The notes beneath the pieces are model-generated. The model was not told the DNA's origin, did no database searches, and saw only the letters and a program-made list of their open reading frames with translations. From an uncultured Gammaproteobacteria bacterium (GTDB lineage: Bacteria > Pseudomonadota > Gammaproteobacteria > DRJJ01): DNA of 54,172 nucleotides. Positions 20,702 through 30,000 of this stretch are shown here, piece after piece. The translations under genes were made by a program, and so were the position numbers. The DNA lies in contig CAMYJU010000018.1 of the NCBI GenBank assembly GCA_947258795.1, positions 123,691 through 177,862 on the forward strand, given 5' to 3'. Every line of letters starts with the position of its first letter. The first letter of the stretch is position 1.

Positions 20702-22375
20702 GTGGTGCAGGACTACCAGGCCGCGATACGGGCATTTGCACGGGATGAGATGACGCAGTCCGGTCTGTGCGATGCCTTGTCAGAAATTCTCAAACAGGAA
20801 CCCGGTAAGGCCACCCGGATACTGGAGGAAATCGAAAACCGGATCGAATCGCAGCAACAGCGGCATCAGCTAGTTGCCTGTATCAGGGAGCATACGGTTG
20901 AGCAGACGGTATTGCTACCCGGGGCCGGCGACAGGACACAGGTGCTGCCACTGGCTGAAACGCAAGTCGATTCCCGTGCAGCCACTACAGCGGACAGTAG
21001 CCCACAGGCATATCCCAGCGAGGCGGAAACCTTACTATCGACTGCCGGCGCAGGTGCTGCTGCCACACCCGAACCTGATCCCATGCCGGTACTGGAACCC
21101 GGGTCCATACTGAAGGACCGCTTTGTGCTGGAACAGAAGATCGGTGCCGGCGGTATGGGTATGGTGTTCAGGGCGCGCGATCTGCGTCGTGAAGAGGCGC
21201 TGGACAAGGAGCCCTATGTTGCGATCAAGTTATTAAACAACAAGTACCAGGACAAGCCCTATGCCTTTATCGCCCTGCAACGCGAAGCGAAAAAGGCGCA
21301 GAAGCTGTCACACCCGAATATTATTACGGTTTACGATTTTGACCGTGATGGCAGTTTGATGATGATGACTATGGAGCTGCTTGAAGGTCAATCATTGTTG
21401 CAGCTGATTCGTAGCCAACAAAAAAAACCGCTTGCACTTCCTCAGGCCTTTTCGATTATACGGGATATCTGCAGGGCATTGTCTCATGCGCATCGTAACC
21501 GTATTGTGCATGCCGATATCAAGCCGGCCAATGTGTTTATTACCAGTAACAACCAGGTCAAGATCCTGGACTTCGGCATTGCGCGCGCAGTTCAGGAGAT
21601 TATGGTGGAAGGAGCGGAGGAAACGGCCTTCTCGCCGGACATGTATGCTGCATTGACACCGACCTATGCCAGTCGTGAGATGCTGCTCGGTGAAAAGGCG
21701 CGGGCCAGTGATGATATTTATGCGCTGGCCTGTATCAGTTATGAATTGTTGACCGGACATCATCCATTCGGCAGGAAAACGGCGAAGGTAGCCGAGGCCG
21801 AGGGTTTGCAGGCAGTGCGTCCTCCGGGTCTGAAAAACCGGCAGTGGAGAGGCCTGCAAAAAGGGCTCGCGTTTCGTCGCGAACAGCGCACCGCCGAGGT
21901 AACTGATTTTATGCGCGAGGTGTTACCGGAGAGGCGCACGCTGACTCGGCCCGCAAAAGTTGCCCTGATCGGCTTTACCATCGTATTGCCGGTGATATTG
22001 GGTGCCTATCTGCATCAACTGGAACAGCCCGGTGACCTGGAGTCCGTGGTTGCGTTTGAAGACCTGTTACCGGCGGACAGACAGAAGGTTTCCGGCCTGC
22101 TGGAGATCGCCGAGGCGCATATGTCCATGCAGCGTCTGACTGCACCGCCTGGCAGCAATGCCTATGCGGCCTATCGTGAGGTGTTAAAGGTCCATCCGGA
22201 CAACAGTACAGCACGGGACGGCTTGAAGCGTATTGCTGATCGCTACCTGCGTATGGCCAGGGAGCGATTTGATAGTGGTGACCGGGCCGGGGCCTGGCAG
22301 ATGCTGGAGGCTGGCCTGGCGGTCAGGCCTGCGCACGAGGGGTTGCTGGCAATGCAAAAACGACTGGCAAAATAG
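20702..22375 (+). CDS. Membrane-anchored Ser/Thr protein kinase
   Basis: A 557-residue Hanks-type kinase. Residues 1-65 are a helical N-terminal region and 66-135 a low-complexity linker. The kinase domain (about 141-410) has the glycine loop IGAGGMGMVF, Lys176 in VAIK, Glu195, the catalytic loop HADIKPAN with Asp272, and DFG at 290-292, so it is predicted active. The Arg before the catalytic Asp is replaced by Ala271 (non-RD), which suggests regulation other than activation-loop phosphorylation. A transmembrane helix at about 419-437 is followed by a TPR-like extracytoplasmic domain (ARERFDSGDRAGAWQMLEAGLAVRP). It starts at GTG 20702, or GTG 20705 one codon later; GAGGA lies just upstream. 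No cognate phosphatase is visible nearby. Confidence 0.88.
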   Translation: MVQDYQAAIRAFARDEMTQSGLCDALSEILKQEPGKATRILEEIENRIESQQQRHQLVACIREHTVEQTVLLPGAGDRTQVLPLAETQVDSRAATTADSSPQAYPSEAETLLSTAGAGAAATPEPDPMPVLEPGSILKDRFVLEQKIGAGGMGMVFRARDLRREEALDKEPYVAIKLLNNKYQDKPYAFIALQREAKKAQKLSHPNIITVYDFDRDGSLMMMTMELLEGQSLLQLIRSQQKKPLALPQAFSIIRDICRALSHAHRNRIVHADIKPANVFITSNNQVKILDFGIARAVQEIMVEGAEETAFSPDMYAALTPTYASREMLLGEKARASDDIYALACISYELLTGHHPFGRKTAKVAEAEGLQAVRPPGLKNRQWRGLQKGLAFRREQRTAEVTDFMREVLPERRTLTRPAKVALIGFTIVLPVILGAYLHQLEQPGDLESVVAFEDLLPADRQKVSGLLEIAEAHMSMQRLTAPPGSNAYAAYREVLKVHPDNSTARDGLKRIADRYLRMARERFDSGDRAGAWQMLEAGLAVRPAHEGLLAMQKRLAK

Positions 22376-22399
22376 ATCGTGATACAGTGTATGGGATCA

Positions 22400-22423
22400 G
22401 GTAACGGGACCTTGCCCGTTACC
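22400..22423. terminator. Hairpin between convergent kinase and autotransporter genes
   Basis: GGTAACGGG (22400-22408) and CCCGTTACC (22415-22423) form a perfect 9-bp stem with a 6-nt loop between two convergent stops. The flanks are not T-rich, so termination strength is uncertain. Confidence 0.45.
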
Positions 22424-22442
22424 CGCTCCCTTGTTTCAGATA

Positions 22443-23861
22443 TCAGAACTCCATGCGCAGTCCGGCCTGGAATACATGCATGCTGGAGTCGGCCAGCCCG
22501 AATATGCCTTCATACTGTACAAACCAGCTTTTGTTGTCCGCCAGCTGCGCAGAGGTGCCGACTGCAACATTGAAGTAGTCCTCGTCCGGTGCATCGGTTG
22601 GCAACAGGATAGGTTGGTTCAGATTAGAGTTGAAGGTGCTGGCAATCGCGCCCAGGAAACGACCGCGGATTACCCGTGAATCATTTTCGTACTCATGTAC
22701 CCACTCAACGCGTAGCTGGGGTACCAGTACACCCCAGGAGTGACTGATGCTGTTGACCAGCTGGATGCCGAGGTTACTGGTTAAGGATTCAACATCCTGG
22801 GCATCGACCTGCATGCCCCAGAAACCAGCGCCGGTCTCGGTGAAGCCGTCAATCTCGACGTCGGTGTAATCCAGGCGCAGATAGGGGCTCAGGGTGAGTG
22901 ACTGGGTTTGAAACTCCTTGCCCAGACCCAGGCTGGCGGTGAAGATGTTGCTGTCGGTATCGCTGTTTGCAACCAGTGTATTCAGGTTGCTTTGTAAAAC
23001 GTTCCGGTCGGTCTCGACCTCGTTCCAGTGATAACTGACGATACCGTCGATATAGAAAGAATCGGTCTGGTAGTGCGTGCCGAACACCGAAAGGCTGAAT
23101 CCATCGACGGTCATGTCACCGGCGTTACGGTCAAAATCGGCCTCGTTGTTCGCATAGCCGAGCGCAGCACCCATAACAAAGCGATCGGTGAAACGGTAAT
23201 CCAGTCCTGCAGTGAAACTGTAACCGTCAATATCATAACCGGTTTCACCGCTGGTCGTTTCCCGGTCACCGGTCGACACTCTGGCGGAAATAAATGCCCC
23301 GTATGGACCTGCTGAACCATCGGCACTGGCACCGCCACCGCTGGCGGGACTGCTCCAATCCATGGTCAGAACCCCATTGTTGATTGTAGGTGCCTGGGCA
23401 GTACGTATGCCGGTGCTGCCACTTTTCAGGTCCTTGATGCGGGCAGACAGTTTATGACGATGTATGGTTGACAGTTCGGTCTGCAGACGCCCGGCGGCGG
23501 CAAACTGGTCGAACGCCAGTGACTGCAGGATATCGTGTTGTGTCCTGTCATTGCCTGAATTCAGTACGGCCTCCATATCGGCCCAGAACGCATCGGTAGG
23601 GCCGCCACTGGACGGGCAGGTGTACGGTCCACCGGTCACGGTGCGGGCGGAAATCGTTTCACCAATAATCGCAACACCTTCGCTGGGCGGGAGTGGCTGT
23701 GGATTACTTCCACACACATTCGGGTCGGTCAGATAGTCAACGACAGCCTGTTGTGCGCTGTTCAGCGGGTCTGCATAGGCGCTGCCTGCCGTTAACAACA
23801 GTGCGGACCCGAAACCCAGGATGATGGATTTAAAATGTTTATTTGGGGTGTGTGTGTGCAT
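22443..23861 (-). CDS. Autotransporter beta-barrel domain protein with short passenger
   Basis: A 472-residue outer-membrane protein. The start ATG 23861 is fixed by the SD GGGAGGAAG; the frame is open 28 codons further, but that extension lacks an SD and signal peptide. The signal peptide SIILGFGSALLLTAGSAYA is followed by a passenger of only about 160 residues holding two Cys (NVCGSN, YTCPSSGG). From about residue 190 the alternating pattern of an autotransporter barrel (PF03797-like) runs to the C-terminal FQAGLRMEF, ending in Phe as required for BAM recognition. Such proteins span the outer membrane. No passenger enzyme motif is recognisable; adhesion or a structural role is possible. The leader may pair with the SD (see findings). 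Confidence 0.82.
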   Translation of the reverse strand: MHTHTPNKHFKSIILGFGSALLLTAGSAYADPLNSAQQAVVDYLTDPNVCGSNPQPLPPSEGVAIIGETISARTVTGGPYTCPSSGGPTDAFWADMEAVLNSGNDRTQHDILQSLAFDQFAAAGRLQTELSTIHRHKLSARIKDLKSGSTGIRTAQAPTINNGVLTMDWSSPASGGGASADGSAGPYGAFISARVSTGDRETTSGETGYDIDGYSFTAGLDYRFTDRFVMGAALGYANNEADFDRNAGDMTVDGFSLSVFGTHYQTDSFYIDGIVSYHWNEVETDRNVLQSNLNTLVANSDTDSNIFTASLGLGKEFQTQSLTLSPYLRLDYTDVEIDGFTETGAGFWGMQVDAQDVESLTSNLGIQLVNSISHSWGVLVPQLRVEWVHEYENDSRVIRGRFLGAIASTFNSNLNQPILLPTDAPDEDYFNVAVGTSAQLADNKSWFVQYEGIFGLADSSMHVFQAGLRMEF

Positions 23862-23864
23862 GAA

Positions 23865-23986
23865 ACACTTCCTCCCTGAAATGCATAATATTAAAAGTAT
23901 GGATTTATGATGACACATTTCCGGGTGAAACAGAAGTCTTATCATTATTCAGGTCGTGTTGGAGTTCAGGAAGTGTAAGGAATTCT
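23865..23986 (-). promoter_or_regulatory. Long-range inverted repeat covering the autotransporter ribosome-binding site
   Basis: On the minus strand ACACTTCCTGAA (23986-23975) is complementary to the SD region TTCAGGGAGGAAGTGT (23880-23865): 12 pairs with a 4-nt bulge. If the leader starts upstream of 23986, the SD can be sequestered. Function is inferred. Confidence 0.4.
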
Positions 23987-23992
23987 ATTTAG

Positions 23993-24793
23993 CTATCTAG
24001 ATAGTTTGACGGATAGTTCCGGCCATAACTGTTCCCAGCAGCAGTCATGGCTAAAGTCCGGTACAACAATCAATTCCGCATGATGTTGCCGATCCACAAA
24101 ATTCCTGACCATGTCGATAGTTACGTTCTGATCCAGTTCGCCGACATAATGATACTGTCTGATAAAATCCGGTAGCGGCGGCTGTAATGCAGGATTCTGT
24201 GATTCATGCAGCGGTGTGTAGTCATGTCGTGCCGCCCAGGCATCAGGATCGAGATTGGCAGCCAGGGTCACAAGTTGGTCGACATTAACCAGCTCCGCAG
24301 CCAAAAGTGTCGCCAAGGTGCCACCCCCGCTATAGCCGATCAGGGTGATTTGGATATCAGGGTAGCCGGCCAGGATACCTGCCAGTGCAGTGCGCATGCT
24401 GTTTACCACGGTGCGGGAATAGCGGGCCGAAGTCCAGTACCTGGGATGGCAGGGTGATGTGGCCTCAAGGCCGTGATAGCAGGGTCTGCCCAGGTAAAGC
24501 GCAGGCTGTGGCCCGTTGCGTAACAGTTTCAGTGTGACCGGGTTGCGTGGCGTGGGGTATTGGCTGATACGGGTATGGTCTATCCAGGGTGAGCCGTCAC
24601 CATGTATATAAACATGGATACGACTGCCGGCTTGTAGCTTGCCTGACACCTGGTAAGCGTGCTGAAAAGGAAGTCCATTGGCAACCTGCATCGTACTGCA
24701 TGCATTAATGAATATGCAAAACAGGGCGGCCATTGTTATACGTGTTCTGGCTGCCGTTGATAGTGAAGCTGTATGTGTCTGTTTATCAAACAT
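23993..24793 (-). CDS. Putative lipoprotein alpha/beta hydrolase
   Basis: A 266-residue protein with an N-terminal hydrophobic stretch ending FINACS, a lipobox-like sequence with an unusual Asn at -2. The mature part has an alpha/beta-hydrolase fold: VYIHGDGSPW near the oxyanion hole, the nucleophile elbow GYSGGGTLA (Ser), and possible Asp and His residues in GELDQNVT and PDFSHDCCWEQ. It may be an envelope esterase or lipase; the substrate is unknown. It is upstream of the autotransporter gene on the same strand, 131 nt away, so co-transcription is possible. Confidence 0.75.
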   Translation of the reverse strand: MFDKQTHTASLSTAARTRITMAALFCIFINACSTMQVANGLPFQHAYQVSGKLQAGSRIHVYIHGDGSPWIDHTRISQYPTPRNPVTLKLLRNGPQPALYLGRPCYHGLEATSPCHPRYWTSARYSRTVVNSMRTALAGILAGYPDIQITLIGYSGGGTLATLLAAELVNVDQLVTLAANLDPDAWAARHDYTPLHESQNPALQPPLPDFIRQYHYVGELDQNVTIDMVRNFVDRQHHAELIVVPDFSHDCCWEQLWPELSVKLSR

Positions 24794-24920
24794 TCCTGCT
24801 CAGGCCCCGGATACATTGCTAATGCTGACACTTATCGTTAAGATTACTATAAGTATTGCTTTTGTATAGGGCGTACGAGGCATATCGAATATGTTGCAGG
24901 GAGCGCATACACACATAATC

Positions 24921-26969
24921 ATGATCAGGAAGTCTTTCATAATTTTCATCCCCCTGGTTGCAATACTTGGCGCATGCGGTGGCGGTAGTGCGACCAGGTC
25001 CGATGCGGTTCAAAAACAGGCACCGGCAATAGGCCGACAGGACGTCGATAAAATCTTGATAGTCGACTGTCTGTTGCCCGGGGTGATCCGCAAGCTGGGC
25101 AGCCAGTTGACCTATCTGACACCACGTCGCCCTGTGCGCACGACTGCTTCAGACTGCGAAATACGGGGTGGGGAATATACCGCCTTTGATCGAGCGGATT
25201 ATCGTACCGCGCTGGCCGTATGGCTGGAAACGGCAAGCCAGGGCCAGGCCGACTCGCAGAATTATGTCGGTGAGATCTATGAGAAAGGGCTCGGTACAGC
25301 GCCTGACTATAACAAGGCAAGACAGTGGTACCTGAAAGCGGCACAACAGGGCCATGCCGGTGCACAGATTCATCTCGGTAATCTCTATGAGCATGGACTG
25401 GGTGTACAACAGGATATGGCCGCGGCGCTGAACTGGTACAGACGTGCATCCGGCCTGGAAGATGATGAGATTCAGTTTGCCTCTACGTTCAGGGTGCAAA
25501 GTGCCGGCATGCAGGCTGAACTGAAAGAGCTTAAAAAGCAACTGGCCCAGCGACAACAGCAGGCTGTGCGGCTGGGCCGGCAGCTTGCAGAAACGCGTTC
25601 CTTCCTGAAGATCAAGCAGGAGCAGGTTGACAAGTTGTCCGCGCGCTTGTTGTGGCTACAGAAGGAACGCACGGTGGTGACACTGAAAAACCAGGATAAA
25701 ACCGGTGAGGAGATCGCCCGGCTTGAACAGGAGTTGCAGGAGACCAGAAAGACCTACCAGCAACAAAAGCAGCAACTCGTTGAGTTGCAGGCGAAGGCCA
25801 GTCAACAGAAAAGCCGTATCCATCAGTTACAGGAACAGAAAAAGTCCATTCAAACGGCGAGTAACATTCCGGGGCCTGTGATCGAGATTCTGAATCCGCC
25901 GCTGACGCTGACTCGTGGCTTGCCATCGATGAGTGTACCTGCCGGTGTTGAACGGTATGCGTTGCACGGACGCGTAACCGCCGCCGCCGGTCTGGCATCC
26001 TTCACGGTCAACAATCAGCAGGTAACCACGGACGGTAGTGGCCGCTTTAACGCGCCGATTAAGATCAGAAAAAAACAGACCCGGGTGAGTGTGATGGCGG
26101 TTGACAAGGTCAGTCGCAAGGCGGAATTGTCATTCATGTTGACCATGGCGGAGCAGTCCGGTTTCGCAAGGGATAACAGTCAGGTCAAGGCGACCGCAGC
26201 CGGCAACCATATTCTGGAAGGTATCGATTTTGGCCAGTATCACGCACTGATTATCGGTAATACCCGCTACAGGCAGTTTCCGGATCTGAAATCTCCCGAG
26301 CAGGATGTCCGGCAGATAGAAAAACTGCTGAGGGAAAAATATGGGTTCAAAACGCGGCTGATCCTGAATGCAGATCGCTATACGATACTGTCATCGCTGA
26401 ATGAGCTGAGCAAGAAACTGGACGAGACAGATAATCTGCTGATCTATTATGCCGGTCACGGCGAACTGGACGAGGTAAACCAGCGTGGACACTGGTTGCC
26501 GGTTGATGCCGACAGGGACAATACCGCCAACTGGATATCAACTGTTAATATAACGGATATCCTGAACGTGATTCCGGCTCGGCACGTGATGGTGGTCGCC
26601 GACTCCTGTTATGCCGGCACCCTGTCGGTTGCAGCCCAGGCGAGGCTGGATGTTTCTACAGCAGATAACCGGCTCAAACGTAAATGGGTCGAGATCATGA
26701 ACCGCACGCGTGCACGCGTTGTGCTGACCTCCGGTGGTGTGCAGCCGGTACTGGACAGTGGTGGCGGGAAACACTCGGTGTTTGCGAAGGCGTTTCTCGA
26801 AACCTTGAAGAATAACCAGTCGGTGATCGAGGGATACAGTGTGTATCGTAAACTGGCCGATCGGGTCAGCCAGGCCGCCGCCAGTCTGCAGTTTGACCAG
26901 AATCCGCAGTATGCACCGATCAGGCATGGTGGGGGGCTGGGAGAGTTTTTCTTTGTGCCTGTTAAATAG
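24921..26969 (+). CDS. Caspase-fold (peptidase C14) lipoprotein with Sel1 repeats and coiled coil
   Basis: About 682 residues. The signal peptide IIFIPLVAILGAC ends in a lipobox, placing it at the envelope. A Cys-containing block follows (VDCLLPG, LTPRRP, DCEIRGGEY), then two Sel1-like repeats (ADSQNYVGEIYEKGLG, AGAQIHLGNLYEHGLG), a coiled coil of about 110 residues rich in Gln/Lys/Glu, and an Ig-like strand region. The C-terminal caspase domain starts at YHALIIGNTRY and has His513 (YYAGHGE) and Cys563 (ADSCYAG), the catalytic dyad. ATG 24921 lacks a good SD; ATG 24891, ten codons upstream, has GAGG and may be the real start. I recall the DCLLPG...TPRRP block from other proteobacterial caspase-family proteins, but no function for them. 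Confidence 0.85.
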   Translation: MIRKSFIIFIPLVAILGACGGGSATRSDAVQKQAPAIGRQDVDKILIVDCLLPGVIRKLGSQLTYLTPRRPVRTTASDCEIRGGEYTAFDRADYRTALAVWLETASQGQADSQNYVGEIYEKGLGTAPDYNKARQWYLKAAQQGHAGAQIHLGNLYEHGLGVQQDMAAALNWYRRASGLEDDEIQFASTFRVQSAGMQAELKELKKQLAQRQQQAVRLGRQLAETRSFLKIKQEQVDKLSARLLWLQKERTVVTLKNQDKTGEEIARLEQELQETRKTYQQQKQQLVELQAKASQQKSRIHQLQEQKKSIQTASNIPGPVIEILNPPLTLTRGLPSMSVPAGVERYALHGRVTAAAGLASFTVNNQQVTTDGSGRFNAPIKIRKKQTRVSVMAVDKVSRKAELSFMLTMAEQSGFARDNSQVKATAAGNHILEGIDFGQYHALIIGNTRYRQFPDLKSPEQDVRQIEKLLREKYGFKTRLILNADRYTILSSLNELSKKLDETDNLLIYYAGHGELDEVNQRGHWLPVDADRDNTANWISTVNITDILNVIPARHVMVVADSCYAGTLSVAAQARLDVSTADNRLKRKWVEIMNRTRARVVLTSGGVQPVLDSGGGKHSVFAKAFLETLKNNQSVIEGYSVYRKLADRVSQAAASLQFDQNPQYAPIRHGGGLGEFFFVPVK

Positions 26970-27022
26970 CTGCGCTTCAGTTGTCAGTGTATAACCAGAC
27001 ATACCCGTTTATATGTGGCTGC

Positions 27023-30000
27023 TTACAGGTTTAACAGTGAGGCATTTCCACCAATTGCCGAGGTATTGATACTGACCGTTCGTTCCGTGGCCAGCCGTTG
27101 CAGATAGTTGGGTCCACCGGCCTTAGGTCCCGTACCCGACAGGCCTTCACCGCCAAAAGGCTGGACGCCAACAACTGCGCCGATCATATTCCGATTAACA
27201 TAGATATTGCCTACGCGCGAACGTCTTGCGATATAGTCGACCTTCTCCTCGATACGGCTGTGTATCCCCAGGGTTAAACCGTACTTTGTACTATTGATCG
27301 CATTAATGACCTGGTCCAGCTCATCGGACGCATAGCGAATGATATGCAGCACAGGCCCAAACACCTCCTGTTCGGGTGGCTGCAGTGTGTTGAGTTCGAA
27401 AACAGCCGGGGCGAGATAATTCCCGTTTAACAGGCTTTCATCCACTTGTGCACGGCAAACCGGTCTGGCTGACTGTAGTAATCTGCCTATGTGTTTCTGT
27501 ATACGGGCCTTGCTGTCCTTGTCGATCAATGGACCGATATCTGTCGCCAGGCACATGGGGTCGCCTATGCGTAGTTCTGCCATGGCGCCAGTTAACAAAT
27601 GCATGATATGTTCAGCGGTATCCTTCTGCAGGAACAGGACGCGCAGCGCGGAACAGCGTTGACCCGCGCTGTTAAAGGCTGAGGTTATGACATCGCTAAC
27701 CAATTGCTCTGGCAGGGCCGAGCTGTCAACGATCATCGCATTCTGCCCACCGGTTTCGGCAATCAGCGGTGCTATGGGTCCCGGGCGCAGGGCCAGTTCC
27801 CGGTTGATCAGTTTAGCCACTTCAGTTGATCCTGTAAAAAGAACACCGGCGACACGCTCATCCCGTAACAGCTTCTCGCTCATGACGCCGCTTTTTCCTG
27901 GTAACAGGTTTAATGCTTCTACAGGAATACCGGCCTGATGTAGCAACTGGACGACACGCATTGCAGATAACGGTGTCTGATGAGAAGGTTTCGCGACCAC
28001 GGTGTCCCCGGCTAACAAGGCCGCAATAATCTGGCTGGTGAATATCGCTATCGGAAAATTCCAGGGGCTGATACAGAGCATGACTCCGCGGCCATGCATG
28101 CTCAGTGTGTTCGATTCCCCCGTTGGGCCAGCTAGTATCCGGGGTGTTAATATTGTCCTTGCCTGTGCGGCATAGTAGCGACAGCTGTCAACAGCCTCAC
28201 GTACTTCATCCAGGCTGTCCCTGATGCAGCGCCCGCCTTCCCTGACACATAAATACATCAGTTCCTCCCGGTGCTGTTCGAGTACATCCGCTGCGTGTTC
28301 GGCGATTGCTGACCTGGTTTCAATACTGGTCGTGGACCAGTCTTCCCGAAAGTCATGAGCAACTGTTAAAGCATTTTCGATATCATTGCTTGTCGATTCC
28401 ACGACCTGACCGACAGTGACGTCAGTAGCGGCTGGCGATATCACCGCCTGGCCTGGTCCGCTTGTTGAGTTGCCGTTGATCAACGGGGCCGCGCTCCAGT
28501 GACGCCTTGCCAGGTTTACGAAATCATTGTCCAGCGCCTGCATGGCCGCCGGGTCGGTAAAGTTGATTCCCTTTGAGTTCAGGCGTTCTTGACCAAACAG
28601 GTCTCGAGGTAATGGAATGTCGGGATGGGGGACGGTTTTGAATGACATCACGGTCTCGGCGGGTTCCCTGAGCAGTTCATTAATCGGAATGTTTTCATTT
28701 TCGATGCGATTGACAAAGGAGGTATTGGCGCCATTTTCGAGCAGGCGACGTACCAGGTAGGGTAACAGGTCTTCATGGCTGCCTACCGGCGCGTAGACCC
28801 GGCATCGGGTGGATGGGTCAAGCTCTGTTGCTGCACGATATACCGCCTCACCCATGCCGTGCAGCCGTTGAAACTCGTATTCCCGTCCTGTGCCGATGAG
28901 TGTTTGTATCATTGCAATGGTGTAGGCGTTGTGGGTTGCGAACTGCGGATAAAATATATCGCCAGCAGAGAGTATCTGTTTTGCGCAGGCGAGATACGAC
29001 AGGTCTGTTGTCGCTTTACGTGTAAAAACCGGGTAGCCGTTCAGCCCCTGCTGCTGGGCGTGCTTGATCTCACTGTCCCAGTACGCACCTTTTACAAGAC
29101 GCAGCATAATACGTTTCCGGGTTTTTCTTGCCAGGTCTTCCAGCCACATGACGACCGGTAATGCACGCTTTTGATAGGCCTGTACTGCCACCCCTAACCC
29201 TTGCCAGTCACCGAGGGACGGATGCCTGAATACCGCCTCAAATACATCGAGCATCAGTTCCAGTCGATCGGTTTCCTCGGCGTCGAGTGTAATACTGACA
29301 CCGGCGTCACGTGCCTGATGTGTGATCAACAGTACGTTGGGAACCAGCTCCCGGATAACCCGTTCGCGTTGCGAAAACTCAAATCGCGGATGCAGCGCCG
29401 AAAGCTTGATCGAGATATTCGGGGCTGCCAGGCTGTCTTTGTTCAGGCGCCATGTGTCTGCTATGGTGCGTATGGCATGTAGATATCGTTCCAGGTAATT
29501 TTGTGCGTCTATCATCGCAAGTGCGGCTTCACCCAGCATATCAAACGAGAAAAGCTGTGCAGTTGTGTCTGCATGCTGGCTACGTTGAATGGCGTCTTCA
29601 ATCGTCTCGCCAAGCACGAATTGCTTACCAATAATGCCCATTGCCTCATTGATGGCCAGTCGTATTACCGGGTCACTGCTATGTGACAACAAACGATTCA
29701 GTACATGGTTCATCGATTCCCGTTCAAAGTGGATCAGTTTTCCTGTCAGCATCAAACTCCAGGTGGAGGCATTGACGAACAGTGAATGACTGTGCCCCAG
29801 GTGCTGTTGCCAGTCAGCGTTACCTAGCTTTTCTTTTATCAATCTGTCTGCCGTATCAGGATCGGGGATTCGCAACAGTGCCTCGGCCAGGCACATCAGG
29901 GTCACCCCTTCATCCGAAGACAGGTTGTATTCCCGGAGTAATGCATCGATACCACTGGTTTCCCTGGAACGATCCCGTGTCCGGATAATCAGCTGACGCG

